DNA of 64,000 nucleotides. It comes from Streptomyces sp. WAC 01529. GTDB lineage: Bacteria > Actinomycetota > Actinomycetes > Streptomycetales > Streptomycetaceae. Each line of letters starts with the position of its first letter. The first letter of the stretch is position 1. Made by a program: the position numbers and the translations under genes. The notes beneath the pieces are model-generated. The model was not told where the DNA came from. It was given only the letters and a program-made list of their open reading frames with translations, and did no database searches. Shown one piece after another: positions 19,901-32,500 of this stretch. The stretch lies in NCBI RefSeq assembly GCF_003945545.1, contig NZ_CP029617.1, forward strand, positions 434,001-498,000, read 5' to 3'.

Positions 19901-20523
19901 CACGCCGTGTCGATCGTGACGGCCGGCCCCTCGAACCCTCCGACGTAGGCGATGCGTCCCGAGGCGACCGCCACCGAGGTGCCCATCATCAGGTAGCCCT
20001 CGAGCGCTTCCGGTGACTCGTGCAGCGGCGGCCCGTACTCCTGGCGCGCGATGCCCACGAAGACCCCGGTGCGGCTGCCGCGCAGCGTCGTCGGGTCGAT
20101 GCCGGCCCGCTCGATCGCCTCCCACGAGGATTGCAGCAGGAGGCGTTGCTGCGGTTCGATCGCCAGCGCCTCGCGCGGACTGATCTCGAAGAAGGCCGGG
20201 TCGAACTCGTCCGCGTCGTAGAGGAAGCCGCCTTCGCGCACGTACGACTTGCCGGGGGTGCCCGGCTCCGGCGTGTACAGCTCGTCGAGATCCCAGCCAC
20301 GGTTGTGCGGAAATCCGGAGATGGCGTCCCGCTCGGCGGCGACCAGTTCCCACAGGTCTTCCGGAGAGCGCACTCCGCCCGGGTAGCGGCAGCTCATGCC
20401 CACGATCGCGATCGGCTCGTGCGATGCGGCCGACAGTTCGGCGTTGGCGCGGCGCAGGTGCTCGGTCTCCTTGAGTGAGGCCCGCAAGGCCTCGACCACG
20501 GCATCCTTCGATTCGGCCATCAT
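13921..20523 (-). CDS. Type I PKS, one module KS-AT(malonyl)-DH-ER-KR-ACP (extension module 5)
   Basis: This 2,200-residue module is fully reducing. In order it has an N-terminal docking coil, KS (DTACSSSL), AT with GHSVG and HAFH (malonyl-type), DH with an intact [10 protein letters not shown] and [12 protein letters not shown] with [16 protein letters not shown] with [10 protein letters not shown] and NYAAAN, and ACP ([11 protein letters not shown]). A C-terminal docking segment ends the protein. All residues expected for activity are visible, so the module should add an unbranched, fully reduced unit. The gene overlaps the upstream PKS gene by ATGA. Two ATGs are adjacent (20523 and 20520), and the second is better spaced from GGAGG. 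It is translationally coupled to both neighbours. Confidence 0.94.
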   Translation of the reverse strand: MMAESKDAVVEALRASLKETEHLRRANAELSAASHEPIAIVGMSCRYPGGVRSPEDLWELVAAERDAISGFPHNRGWDLDELYTPEPGTPGKSYVREGGFLYDADEFDPAFFEISPREALAIEPQQRLLLQSSWEAIERAGIDPTTLRGSRTGVFVGIARQEYGPPLHESPEALEGYLMMGTSVAVASGRIAYVGGFEGPAVTIDTACSSSLVTLHMAAQALRNGECSMALAGGVTVMAMPGVFIEFSRQRGLAPDGRCKPFASAADGTAWGEGVGMLLLERLSDARRNGHHVLAVVRGSAVNQDGASNGLTAPNGPSQQRVIRQALANARLTADQVDAVEAHGTGTTLGDPIEAQALIATYGKDRPADRPLWLGSVKSNIGHPQCAAGAAGVIKMVMAMRHGTLPRTLHLDEPTPHVDWSAGAVEPLTKARPWPTPEGRPRRAAVSAFGVSGTNAHLIIEQAPEAPAIEPPPEQDTTPGTAAGLVPWIVSARSRQALRAQAAKLRDFAAADTDLDIADAGFSLVSSRALFEHRAVVLGRDREELLAGLASLSDGTESAGVVCGAAGRLGGSVLMFPGQGAGWVGVARELYDAFPVFAQSLDEVCERFDAHLPYALKPLLVADAPPEAQARRTDVAQPALFALQVSMYRLLTRHCPRPDHLIGHSVGEITAAHVSGAIDLDSATRLVAARGRAMQEVTERGAMLAVRASEADMSILLRSYDRLGVAAVNGPDSVVVSGSHDEVLALRDRLVADGTQAKPLKVDHAFHSPLMDPILDDFARSIDALPVGELEIPVVSTRLGREATLAELTSVEHWVKHVREPVRFFDAVKYTRAAGAQVFLDVGPGSALASITREAFADEDAVDTVVLSASRRDRGAVDAVVGSLAQLHVRGGSVEWPALFGARRRVALPTYAFERQRYWLDPSERAGAADVAAAGLSAPEHPLLGAVVDHPGTGEVVFTDLWSLRTHDWLADHAAFGAVVVPGTAYLDLALWVGDFVGCAVIEGLSLEVPLILPDTGDVRMRVVVGAADETGHRSLDVYSRPGDDDRAVGGWTRHATGSLSPSTPRATAVRAEDAHSLAVWPPAGARPLALDGFYDSLADTGFEYGPTFRGLREVWQHGGDLYVRAALPSADDGLGDGGFALHPALIDSVLHAVAAGGLLDMADGRGWMPFSWSGVELSGRCGPSVKVRMTPAGDAAVSLAIADEQGRPLAHVEALTFRPAGPEQLRAARGGHEQALFETRWRPLQQSERETPRERWGVWGADNGLASRLTGTGGGNAVSYASMDDVLSGEAPRHLVLCPDDFTAAGPDLFAEVADVDTRVLDRVQRFLAEERIADSTLVVLTRRAVDTSGDESVESLPGASVWGLIRSAQTEHPGRFRLVDIDDDETSWSRFPDALALGEDQLALREGAYLVPRLTPAAPAHHQLEPPPAGAHRLGIPAKGTLENLTWVPCPEVTAPLTSGQVRVAVQAAGLSFRDVTIALGLVGRTAVGTELGSEGAGTVLEVADDVTGLSPGDRVMGAFSGAFGRVAVTDQRLLVPVPDGWSHAQAASVPSAFLTAYHALFRVMKLEKGQRILVHAAAGGVGMAAVQLAKHVGAEIYATASPAKWPALRALGLDDEHLASSRDLEFAEKFLASSDGRGVDVVLNSLAHKFVDASLRLLPRGGHFIEMGKTDIRDPRQVASDHPGVDYRAFDLYEEGPDATQEMLRAVMELFADGRVRLNPLSVRNIRDARTAFREMSQGRHIGKLILEVGDAFGGGTVLVTGGTGGVGSLVARHLVTAHGVRSLVLASRRGPAAEGVPELVADLETAGATVTVVTCDVADRAAVADLLADMPREHPLTAVVHAAGELADGTVESLTAESLGRALRAKVGGAVNLHELTREHTLSAFVQFSALAGTLGSAGQANYAAANTFLDGLAARRRASGLAGTSLCWGWWEERSGMTAGLDRADLSRTRRLSVAAMPTPEALALFDSACALDKPVLVPARMDLSALRDKGGDELPLLLRDLVDGSRPGRNRTSATRESGPLALPAQLAGLPEDEAQATVLDRVREQAALVLGHPTGAAVEADQAFTHLGFDSLTAVELCNRLASATGLRLPSTLVFSYPTPRELSRHLCDLLRPAPDPGAAEDAEIRDVLRTISIDGLRSAGLLDLVLACADPPRPDADGPVPDGDTNAGREAGELAAMDVEALVDLALDERGK

Positions 20524-23500
20524 GACCTCCGCGTCTCGTCAGGAACGTCGTTCTTCATCGCCATGCGCACCAGGTCGTCCACGCCCATGTCGTCGAGCGA
20601 CGGCCCTTCGCCGTTCTCCGGCGCCCGCTCCGCACCGTTCGCTCCGCTCGTCCCGTTCACCCCGTCGCCCTCGCCGTCACCGTCGCCGCCGTCGGCCGTC
20701 CGCTGCGGGAACAGTTCCTCCCGCAGGTACCGCGCCGCGACGAGCGGCGTCGGGTAGTCGAACAGCAGCGTGCTGGGCAGTTGCAGCCCGGTCACGCGCC
20801 GCAGCCGGTTCCGTAGCTCCACGGAGGTCAGCGAGTCGAACCCGACCAGGCTGAACGCCCGTTCGGGGCCGATCGCGTCCGGTCCGCTCAGGCCGAGGAC
20901 CGCCGCGGCGTGCGTTCGGACGGTCTCCAGCAGGGCGTCGTCGACCTTGCCGTCCGGGAGCCCTTTCAGCCGGGCCCGCAGGTCACCCTCCGGCGCTTCG
21001 GCCGCGAGGTCGCCGGAGTGGGCGGCGGGCACGGCGATGTCGGGGAGATCGGCGAGGAGCCGGCTGGGGCGGATCGCGGTGAACACGGGCGCGTACTCCG
21101 CCCACTCCACCTGGGCCACCATCACCTGCGTCTCGCCCTGGCCCAGCGACGCGGCAAGGGCCGCGAGCGCCGTGTCGGGATCCATCGGCGGCAACCCCAG
21201 CCGGCGCAGGCGTTCCTCCGCCTCGCCGGACACCATGCCGCCGCCGCCCCATGACCCCCAGGCCACGGAGGTCGCGGGCAGCCCTGCCGTACGCCGCACC
21301 TGCGCCAGCGCGTCGAGGAAGGCGTTCGCCGCGGCGTATCCGCCCTGGCCGCCGCTGCCCCAGATCCCGCCGACGGCTGAGGAGAAGAGCACGAACGCGT
21401 CCAGCTCCAGGTCGGCGGTGAGTTCGTGCAGCACCGTGGCGGCGGCCACCTTGGGCCTGAGCACGCGCTCCAGCTGCTTGGCCGTGAGGGATTCCACCAG
21501 CCCGTCCGCGAGTACCGCCGCGCCGTGGATCACCGCGGTCAGCGGGTACTCCCGCGGAAGCGAGGCCAGCACCTTCCGCAGCCCGTCCCGGTCGGCGGCA
21601 TCGATCGCGGCCACGGTCACCCGCGTCCCGAGCTCCGTCAGTTCGGTCACCAACTCCGCGATGCCGGGCGTGTCCTTTCCTCGCCTGCCGACCAGCAGGA
21701 GGTGGGGCGCGCCGGCCCGGGCCAGCCAGCGGCAGACGTGCGAGCCGACCGCGCCCGCGCCGCCCGTCACCAGCACGGTGCCCCGGGGACGCCACTCCTG
21801 CGGCGGCGCGTCACCCAGCGGTGCCCGCGTCAGCCGCCGCCCGAACGCTCCCGAGGTGCGCACCGCCACCTCGTCCTCGCCATGGACTCCGTCCTTGGCG
21901 TCGACGCCGCCTAGGACCGCGCACAGCAGGTGCGCGGCGCGCCCGTCCAGCCGGGCGGGCAGGTCCACGAGCCCGCCCCACCGTTCGGGCCGCTCCAGCG
22001 CCACCACCCGGCCGAGTCCCCAAATCTGGGCCTGCAGCGGATTGGTGACGGTGTCGGCGTTGCCCGTGGACACCGCCTCGCGCGTCAGGCACCACAGCCG
22101 GGCCTCGACACCCGCGTCGTCCAGGGCCTGCACCAGGGCGACCGTGCCCGTCAGACCGTCGGAGACCGGTTCGTGCGCGGCGGCCAGGCCTTCGTCGACG
22201 AGTGCGGCGAGCGAGAGTACGCCGGTGAGACGGCTCGGGTTCTCCTCCTCCGCGAGCAAGGCGGCGAGCCCTCGGCCGAGGGCGGCGCGGTCCCGCAGGT
22301 CGGCCGGTGCGATGTCCCACCGGATCACCTGGGCACGGCGTTGCCGCAGCGCGTCGAGCACGGTCTCCACGGCGGGGTCCGCGGCGGCGGCCTCGGGGAC
22401 GGCCACCAGCCAGGCGCTTCCCTCTCCGCCGGGTGTCGTGGGCCCGTCCCCGACGCCGGGCAGCGGCTTCCACGTGGCGCGGTAGCGACTGCTCTCCAGC
22501 GCCGACCGGTCCAGCCGGCGCCGCCGCCACGCCGCCATGGCGGACAGCACGGCGGGGAGAGCGGTGCTCACACCGTCGCGCTCACCCTGCGCGTCGCCGA
22601 GTCCCAGCGTGCTGATCAGCGCGTCCAGGTCCTCTCGGTCCACCGCGTCCCAGAACTCGGCCTCGACCGGGTCCTCGGAGGTGCCGGTCGCACGGTCGGT
22701 GTCGGCTTTGCCGGAGTCGAGCAGCCAGTAGTGCTGGTGTTGGAAGGGGTAGGTGGGCAGGTCGAGGTGGGTGGGTCGGGTGGCCGGGTAGAACGCGGTC
22801 CAGTCGGCGGCGGTTTGGGTGGTCGCCAGGGAGGTCAGCACGCGCTGCCAGGTGTCGTCGTCGCGGCGCAGGGTGCCCGTGACCAGAGCCCGTTCGCCCA
22901 CCGCGTGCTCTTCGGCGGTCTCCTGGAGGGGGTGGGTGAGGACGGGGTGGGGGCTCGCCTCCACGAACAGGGTGTGCCCGTCGTCCAGAAGGGAGCGGGT
23001 GGCGCCCTGGAAGTCGACGGGGGTGGCCAGGTTGTCGTACCAGTACTGGGCGTTCATCACCGTGGTGTCGGCCATCGGACCACCCACATGACCGGTGACA
23101 GAGGAGTAGAACGCCACCATGGCCGCACGCGCCTCGACCGGCGCCAGCAGCTCCGCGAGCCGGTCCCGCAACGCCTCCACGTGCCAGGTGTGCGAGGCGT
23201 AGTCGACGGGGATGCGACGGGCCCTGATGCCCTCCCCTTCACAGTGGGCGAGCAACTCATCCAACGCGTCGGCGTCACCCGCGACCACCGTGGACGACGG
23301 CCCGTTCACCGCCGCCACCGCCACCCGGCCCGTCCACCGGGCGATCAACTCCGCGGCACCAGCCGCGGGCAGAGGCACCGAGACCATCCCGCCCCGGCCC
23401 GCGATGCCCGTGATGGCCTGCGACCGCAACGCCACCACCCGGGCAGCGTCCTCCAACGACAACACCCCAGCCACATGCGCGGCAGCGATCTCACCCTGCG

Positions 23501-26500
23501 AGTGACCCACCACCGCATCCGGCACCACACCCACGTGCTCCCACAACCGAGCCAGCGACACCATCACCGCCCACAGCGCAGGCTGCACCACATCCACTCG
23601 GTCAAAACCGGGAGCACCCTCCACCCCACTGAGCACATCGATCAAGTTCCACCCGGTGAACGGCTCAAGCGCCGCAGCACAGGCCGACAGATGCTCGGCG
23701 AAGACGGGGCTGGTGGCCATGAGTTCGACACCCATGCCCACCCACTGCGAACCCTGCCCGGGGAACACGAACACCGTCTTGCCGCGCTCAGCTGCCACCG
23801 TGCCGGTGACCACACGCGAGGAGGGCTGATCGGCGGCCAGAGCCGCCAACGCGTCCCGATAGTCGGCCGGTTCACGGCCGATCAGGACCGCCCGGTGATC
23901 GAACACCGAACGCCCCGCCACCAGCGCGTGCCCCACCTCGGCGGGCGTCACCTGCGGCTGCTGGTCCAGGTGGTCGAGGAGACGCCGCGCCTGATCACGC
24001 AACGCCGCATCCGACTTCGCCGACACCACCCACGGCAACGTCCCATCCGTCACCACCACCGGCTCCGGCACACCCCCACCAGTCGCCTGCTCACCCTCCG
24101 GAGCCTGCTCGACGATGAGGTGAGCGTTCGTACCACTCACACCGAACGACGACACACCGGCGCGACGAGGGCGGCCGGTCTCCGGCCACGACCGTGTCTC
24201 CGTCAGCAGTTCGACGGCTCCGGACGCCCAGTCGACGTGCGGGGTCGGCTCGTCGACGTGCAGCGTGCGGGGCAGCACGCCATTGCGCAGGGCCATCACC
24301 ATCTTGATGACACCGCCCACACCCGCCGCGGCCTGCGTGTGACCGACGTTCGACTTCAGCGAACCCAGCCACAACGGCCTGTCCTCCGGCCTGCCCTGAC
24401 CGTAGGTGGCGAGCAGCGCGTGAGCCTCGATGGGGTCACCGAGGGGGGTTCCGGTCCCGTGTGCCTCGACCGTGTCGATCTCGTCGGGGGTGAGGCGGGC
24501 GTTGGCGAGGGCCTGCCGGATGACGCGCTCCTGCGCGGGCCCGTTGGGGGCGGTCAGGCCGTTGCTGGCACCGTCCTGGTTGATGGCGGAACCGCGGACG
24601 ACCGCCAGCACCTCATGGCCGTGTCGGCGCGCGTCGGAGAGGCGTTCCAGGAGCAGCAGGCCCACGCCCTCCGCCCATCCCGCGCCGTCGGCGGAGGCGG
24701 CGAAGGCCTTGCACCGCCCGTCGGCGGAGAGTCCGCGCTGCTTGCTGAACTCGGTGAAGACGTCGGGCGTCGCCATGACGGTGACGCCGCCGGCCAGGGC
24801 GAGCGAGCACTCGCCGTTGCGCAGGGCCTGCGCCGCCAGGTGGATGGCGACCAGGGAGGAGGAGCAGGCGGTGTCGACCGTCACCGCCGAACCCTCGAAC
24901 CCGAAGGTGTAGGCGACACGGCCGGAGGCGACGCTGCCCGCGCTGCCGTTGAGCAGGTAGCCCTCCAGGTCTTCGGGGACGGAGCTGAGGCGGCTGCCGT
25001 AGTCGCCGTACATGACGCCGGTGAAGACGCCTGTGGGGGTGGCCTGAAGGGTGGTGGGGTCGATGCCCGCGCGTTCGACGGTTTCCCAGGCGACCTCGAG
25101 GAGGAGGCGCTGCTGGGGGTCCATGGCGAGGGCTTCGCGGGGGCTGATCCCGAAGAAGGCGGGGTCGAAGCCGTCGGCGTCGTAGAGGAAACCGCCCTCG
25201 CGCACATAGGTCTTGCCGGGCCGGTCGGGGTCGGGGTCGTAAAGGTTCTCGACGTCCCAGCCACGGGTGGTCGGGAACTCCGCGACGGCGTCGGACTCGT
25301 CCGCCACCAGGGACCACAGGTCGTCGGCGGATCGTACGCCGCCCGGGTACCGGCAGCCGATGGCCACGATGGCGATGGGCTCGTCGGAGGCGGCGGCGGT
25401 GGCGACCGTGTTGGCCGGGGTGACGCTCGGCGCTTGGGAGGCGGGGGCGAGGGCGGCGTGGAGGTGGGTGACCAGGCGGCGCGGGGTCGGGTGGTCGAAG
25501 ACGAGGCCGGCGGGGAGGCGCAGGCCGGTCGCGGCGTTGAGCCGGTTACGGAACTCGACCGCGGTCAGCGAGTCGAATCCGAGGTCCTTGAACGCCTGGG
25601 TGGGGCTGATGGTGTCGGGCGTGGCATGGCCGAGGACGAGGGCCGCCTCGGCGCGGACGAGGGTCGCGAGGGTCTCCTCGGCCTCCTCGGGGGAGAGACG
25701 GGCCAGGCGATCGCGGAGCCCGGCGGCGTCGGTCGCCGTGGCGGCGGTGGCCCTGCGGACGGGAACGCGTACGAGGCCCTGGAGGACGGCGGGAACAGTG
25801 CCCGTCTCCAGGTGCGGGCGGAGCAGCGCGGGAACGATCTTGGCGGGGATCTGGCAGGCGCCGCGCGTGGCACGTGCGGCCTCGAACAGCGCCAGCCCCT
25901 CCTCGGCCGTGATGGCCTTGATCCCGAGGCGAGCCGCGCGGGTCAGGTCGGCGTCGTCCAGGTGGCCGGTCATGTCGCTGCGCTGTTCCCAGAAGCCCCA
26001 GGCCAGCGAGGTGGCGGGCAGGCCGTCGGCGTGACGGCGCTGGGCGAGCGCGTCGAGGAAGACGTTCGCCGCGGCGTAGTTGCCCTGCCCCGGAGTGCCC
26101 AGAACGCCCGCCATGGAGGAGAAGAGGACGAACTCCGCGAGGTCCAGTTCGCGGGTGAGTTCGTGCAGGTGCCAGGCGGCGTCGACCTTGGGCCGGAACA
26201 CGCTGTCCACGCGTTCCGCCGTCAGGGAGGTGACGATGCCGTCGTCGAGGACACCGGCGCTGTGCACGACGACGGTGAGGGGGTGTTCGGCGGGGATCTG
26301 CGCGAGCAGCGCGGCGAGTGCGTCACGGTCGGCGGTGTCGCAAGCGGCGACGGTGACCTTCACGCCCAACTCTCGCAGCTCTGCGGCGAGTTCGGGCGCA
26401 CCCGGCGCGTCGGGGCCTCGTCGGCTGGTCAGCAGCAGGTGGCCGGCCTGTCCGGTCATGGCGTAGCGGCGGGCGAACAGCGAGCCGAGGGTGCCCGTAC

Positions 26501-29500
26501 CGCCGGTGATCAGGACCGTGCCGCCCCTGGCCGTTTCCGGCACGGCGCTGCCGTCGCGCGAGGTCTCCCGCACGAGCCGGGGAACGTACAGCTGTTGCTC
26601 ATCATCGTCGCGGAGGGCCACCTGCGGCTCGCCGCCTCCCAGCGCCGCGAGGAACGACGCGGTGGGGACGGTGGTCTCGTCCGCGAGGTCGATCACGGTG
26701 AAGCGGCCGGGGTTCTCGGTCTGGGCCGTACGGATCAGACCCCAGGCGGCGGCGTCCGCGGGGTCGGGCGACTCGCTCTCGGCGTGGACGGCGACGGCTC
26801 GCCTCGTGAGGAACACCAGTCGGCTGTCGGCCAGGCGCTCTTCGGCCAGCCACGCCTGGACCGTGTCCAAGGCGTACTGAACGGCCTCGCGCGCGGCGCC
26901 GGGGACGTCCTCGGCCAGGCCGGAACTCCCCAGCAGGCCGGTGGCGATGACCAGGTCCGGGAGGGTGGCGTCGGCTGCCAGCAGGGTTGCAAGCTCCGGA
27001 TGGCTCTCGACCGCGACACCCTCGGGGAGCGACGTGATCAGGGCGCCGGGAACGTCGGCGCCCAGGAATGCCACCCGGTCGGCCTCGATGCCCGTCACGG
27101 CGGGCATGGGGGTCCACTCCAGGCGGAACAGGTGGTCGTCGCCGCCCTTCGCGACGGCCTTCGCCAGCTGCTCGGCGGTGATCGGCCGCATGGCGAGCGA
27201 CTCCACCTCGGCGACCGGCCGCCCGGCGGGGTCGGCAAGCCTGACGCCCACCGTCCCCGTCTCGGAGAAGGTGATCCGCACGCGCAGCGCCCGGGCCCCC
27301 ACGGCGTGCAGCCGCACGTTCGACCAGGCGAAGAGCAGGGGCACTTCATCCGAGCGCTCTTCGGAACGGGCGAAGACAGTGGGGTGGAGCGCGGCGTCGA
27401 GAAGAGCGGGGTGGATGCCGTAGTGGTCGGCGTCGGTGGCGCCCTCGGAGTGGTCGCCGGCGGGGAGGCTCACCTCGGCGTAGAGGGTGTCGCCCTGACG
27501 CCAGGCGGCGGTCACGCCCTGGAAGGCGGGGCCGTACTGGTAACCGAACCCGGCGATGAGGTCGTACAGGGTATCGGCGGGCAAGGGGGTGGCACCGGTC
27601 GGCGGCCAGGCCGTCGGCTCCGCCCACGCCGTCGTGTCCGGCGTGGCGGACGGCTGCGGGCCGAGGGTGCCGGTGGCGTGGCGGGTCCAGGGCCGGTCGG
27701 GTGTGGCGTCGTCGGACCGGGAGTGGACGGTGAGGGCACGGCGGCCGTCGCCGCCGGGTGCCGCGACGTGCACCTGGAGGTGGCATCCGCCGGCGGTCGG
27801 GAGAGTCAGGGGTGCTTCGAGGGCCAGGTCCTCCAGGTACGGGGTGTCGATGGTGTGGCCGATGTGGAGGGCGAGGTCGACGAACGCGGTGCCGGGCACG
27901 AGGGGGGTGTCGTGGACGGCGTGGTCGGCCAGCCAGGGGTGGCTGCGCAGCGACAGGCTCCCGGTGAAGAGGTCGCCGTCGCCGTCCGCGAGGGTGACGG
28001 CGGCACCGAGCAGGCCGTGGTCGGTGGCGCGCAGGCCGAGGGTGTGGGGGTCGGTGGCGGTGGTCGTGTCGAGGAGCCAGTAGTGCTGGTGTTGGAAGGG
28101 GTAGGTGGGCAGGTCCAGGTGGGTGGGCCGGGTGGCGGGGTAGAACGCGGTCCAGTCGGCGGCGGTGTGGGTGGTCGCCAGGGAGGTCAGGACGCGCTGC
28201 CAGGTGTCGTCGTCGCGGCGCAGGGTGCCGGTGACGGTGACCTCAGCGGGGCCCGCGTGCTCTTCGGTGGTCTCCTGGAGCGGGTGGGTCAGGACGGGGT
28301 GGGGGCTCGCCTCCACGAACAAGGTGTGTCCGTCGTCCAGAAGGGAGCGGGTGGCGCCCTGGAAGTCGACGGGGGTAGCCAGATTGTCGTACCAGTACTG
28401 GGCGTTCATCACCGTGGTGTCGGCCATCGGACCACCCACATGACCCGAGACGCTGGAGTAGAACGCCACCGTGGCCGCACGCGCCTCAACCGGCGCCAAA
28501 AGCTCCAGCAGTTGGTCGTGGAGAGCTTCCACGTGCGGCGTGTGCGAGGCGTAGTCGACAGGGATACGACGGGCCCTGATGCCCTCACCCTCACAGTGCG
28601 CCACAAGCTCGGTCAACGCGTCGGCGTCACCGGCCACCACGGTGGACGACGGCCCGTTCACCGCGGCCACCGCAACCCGGCCCGCCCCCCGGACGATCAG
28701 CGCCGAGGCGTCAGAGACGGCGAGCGGCACCGAGACCATCCCGCCCCGGCCCGCGATGCCCGTGATGGCCTGAGACCGCAACGCCACCACCCGGGCAGCG
28801 TCCTCCAACGACAACACCCCAGCCACATGCGCGGCAGCGATCTCACCCTGCGAGTGACCCACCACCGCATCCGGCACCACACCCAAGTGCTCCCACAACC
28901 GAGCCAGGGACACCATCACCGCCCACAGAGCAGGCTGCACCACATCCACCCGCTCCAGGCTCGGAGCACCAGGCACCTGGTGGAGGACGTCAACCAGACT
29001 CCAGCCCGTGAACGGCTCAAGCGCCGCCGCACACGCCGCCACATGCTCGGCGAAGACGGGGCTGTTGGCCATGAGTTCGACACCCATGCCCACCCACTGG
29101 GCCCCTTGCCCGGGGAACACGAACACCGTCTTGCCGCGCTCAGCCGCCACGGTCGTGGTCACGACGTTCGCAGAGGGCTCACCGGCGGCCAGGGCCGCCA
29201 AAGCCCCTCGGTAGTCGGCCGGCTCACGGCCGATCAGGACCGCCCGGTGATCGAACACCGAACGCCCCGCCACCAGCGCGTGCCCCACCTCGGCGGGCGT
29301 CACCTGCGGCTGCTGGTCCAGGTGATCGAGGAGACGGCGCGCCTGATCACGCAACGCCGCGTCCGACTTCGCCGACACCACCCACGGCAACGTCCCATCC
29401 GTCACCACCACCGGCTCCGGCACACCCCCACCGGTAACACCGTCACCCTCCGGAGCCTGTTCGAGCACCAGGTGCACGTTGGTCCCGCTGACGCCGAAGG

Positions 29501-32500
29501 AGGAGATTCCGGCGCGGCGCGGACGTCCCGCCTCCGGCCAGGGCCGCTCCTCGGTCAGCAGCTCCAACGCGCCCGCCGACCAGTCGACGTGCGGGGTCGG
29601 CTCGTCCACGTGCAGCGTCTTCGGCAGCACGCCGTTGCGCAGAGCCATCACCATCTTGATGACGCTGCTCACGCCGGCCGCCGCTCCCAGATGGCCGATG
29701 TTGGACTTCAGCGAACCCAGCCACAGCGGCCGGTCCTCCGGCCTGCCCTGACCGTAGGTGGCGAGCAGTGCCTGGGCCTCGATCGGGTCACCGAGAGTGG
29801 TTCCGGTCCCGTGGGCCTCGACCACGTCGACCTCGTCGGCCTGGACCCGGGCGTTGGCCAGGGCCTGCCGGATGACGCGCTCCTGTGAAGGACCGTTCGG
29901 AGCGGCGAGCCCGTTGGAGGCGCCGTCCTGGTTGACGGCCGAGCCACGGATGACGGCGAGCACGGGATGGCCGTTGCGCCGAGCGTCCGAGAGGCGTTCC
30001 AACAGCAGCACGCCCGCGCCCTCGCCCCAGCCGGTGCCGTCGGCGGCGGCCGCGAACGCCTTGATGCGCCCGTCCGCCGCCAGCCCGCGCTGCCTGCTGA
30101 ACTCGGTGAACAGGCCCGGGGTCGCCATCACGGACACGCCACCGGCGACCGCGAGGGTGCACTCCCCCTGCCGCAGCGCCTGCGCCGCCTGGTGCAACGC
30201 CACCAGCGACGACGAGCACGCCGTGTCCACGGTGATCGCCGGGCCCTCAAGCCCGAGGAAATAGGCCAGTCGGCCGGAGATCACGCTGGTCATCTTGCCG
30301 GTGACCAGGAGGCCGTCCATCCCCTCGGCGGCCTCGTGGAGCTGGGGCCCGTACTCCAGCCCCACCGCGCCGACGAATACGCCGGTCCGCGTGCCGTGCA
30401 CCGACTCCGGGCGGATGCCCGCGCGCTCGAACGCCTCCCAGGCCGTCTCAAGGAGCAGCCGCTGCTGGGGGTCCATGGCGAGGGCTTCGCGGGGGCTGAT
30501 CCCGAAGAAGGCGGCGTCGAACTCGGCCGCGCCGGAGAGGAACCCGGCCTCACGGACGTAGCTCTTGCCCGGTCGGTCCGGGTCGGGGTCGTAAAGGCCC
30601 TCGACATCCCAGCCGCGATCGGTCGGCAGCCCGGAGATCGCCTCACTGCCTGAGGCGACGAGGTCCCACAGTTCCTCGGGCGATCCCACGTCGCCGGGGA
30701 GGCGGCAGCCGATGCTCACCACGGCGATGGGCTCGTCCGGCGCGGTGGTCGTCACGACGGGTTCGGCGGCGGACGGCGTCTCCCCGAGCAGCGCGCCGCG
30801 CAGATGCCGGGCGATCGCGGCCGGTGTCGGATGGTCGAACACCGCCGTCGGCGACAGGCGCAGGCCGGTGGCCGCGGTCAGGCGTTTGCTCAGCTCGACC
30901 GCGGACAGCGACTGGAAGCCGAGGTCCTTGAACTTGCTGTCCGGCAGGACCGCCTCGGCCGTCGTGTGCCCGAGCACGGTGGCGGCGTGCGCGCACACCA
31001 CCTCCAGCAACTCGCGCTCCGCCTCTGCCCCGGACAGCCCGGCGTACCGGTTCCCGCTCGCCACACCGTCCGCCGAACCGGTCGCCGCCGAAGCCGCCGC
31101 CGGTCCGGTCGCGCCCTCTCCGGCCGCGATCACGTTCACGGCGCTCCCGGACGTCTCCAGCCAGTACCGCTGGTGTTGGAAGGCGTAGGTGGGCAGGTCC
31201 ACCACCCGTGCTCCCCGGCCCGCGAACACCGCGGGCCACTCCACCTCCACCCCCGACACCCACGCCTCACCCAACGAGGCATAAAACCGCCCCAGCCCAC
31301 CCTCACCACGGCGCAACGTCCCCACCGCCGCCACCTCACACCCGACATCCTCAGCGGTATCCACCACCCCCAACGTCAACACCGGATGCGCACTGGACTC
31401 CACAAACACCCGAAACCCATCCCCCAACAACGACCGCACCACCGGCTCAAAACCCACCGGCCGACGGCAATTCTCAAACCAATACCCCGCATCCAACTCC
31501 GACCCGTCCAACACCCCACCCGTCACCGTCGAATACAACGGCACCGACCCCACCCGAGGCCGCACAAAACCAAGCAACCCAACCAACCGCTCCCGCAACC
31601 GATCCACCTGCCCACAATGCGAAGCAACCGTCGCCGGCACCACCCGCGCCCGCACACCCTCCACACCCAACGCGGCAACAAACTCCTCCAACGCCGCCAC
31701 CTCACCCGCCACCGTCACCGCACGAGGACCATTCACCCCCGCCACAGACAACCGACCCCCAAACACCCCCAACCGCTCCTCCACCTCCCCACACGACAAC
31801 GCCACCGACGCCACCGCACCACACCCCACCAACTCATCCGCGAACAACTGCGAACGCACCACCACCAACCGCGCCGCATCCCCCAACGACAACGCACCCG
31901 CCACACACGCCGCCGCAATCTCCCCCTGCGAACTCCCCACCACCGCCGAAGGCACCACCCCACACGAACGCCACAACTCCGCCAACGACACCATCACCGC
32001 GAACAACACCGGCTGCACCACCTCAATACGATCCAAAGACGGCGCACCCTCCACCCCCCTCAACACATCCACAACCCGCCACCCCACCCACTCCTCAACC
32101 GCCCCCGCACACTCCCCCAACCGCGCCGCGAACACCGGCGAAGAATCCAACAACTCCACCGCCATCCCCACCCACTGCGACCCCTGACCCGGAAACACCA
32201 ACACCGTCCGGCCGGGTTCAGCGACCTGCGTGCCGGTGACCACCTGCGGGGAAGGACGGCCGGTGGTCAGCGCGGCCAGCGCGTCCTTGTGGTCCGCCTG
32301 CTCCCCGCCGATGACGACCGCGCGGTGCTCGAACGCCGACCGCGACACCGCGAGCGACAGCCCCACATCCGCCACCGACACATCCGCCCCGGCACCCGTG
32401 GCCAAGAACTCCCCGAGCCGCCCCGCCTGCGCCTCCAGCGCTGCCGCGCTCTTGCCCGACACCACCCACGGCAGCGGACCGTCCGTCGCCACCACCGGCT

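Noticed and set aside
21930..29888. Very long plus-strand open frame opposite the large PKS gene
   Set aside because: It mirrors the high-GC third-position pattern of the PKS coding strand, has no protein family character, and the PKS motifs on the other strand are unmistakable.
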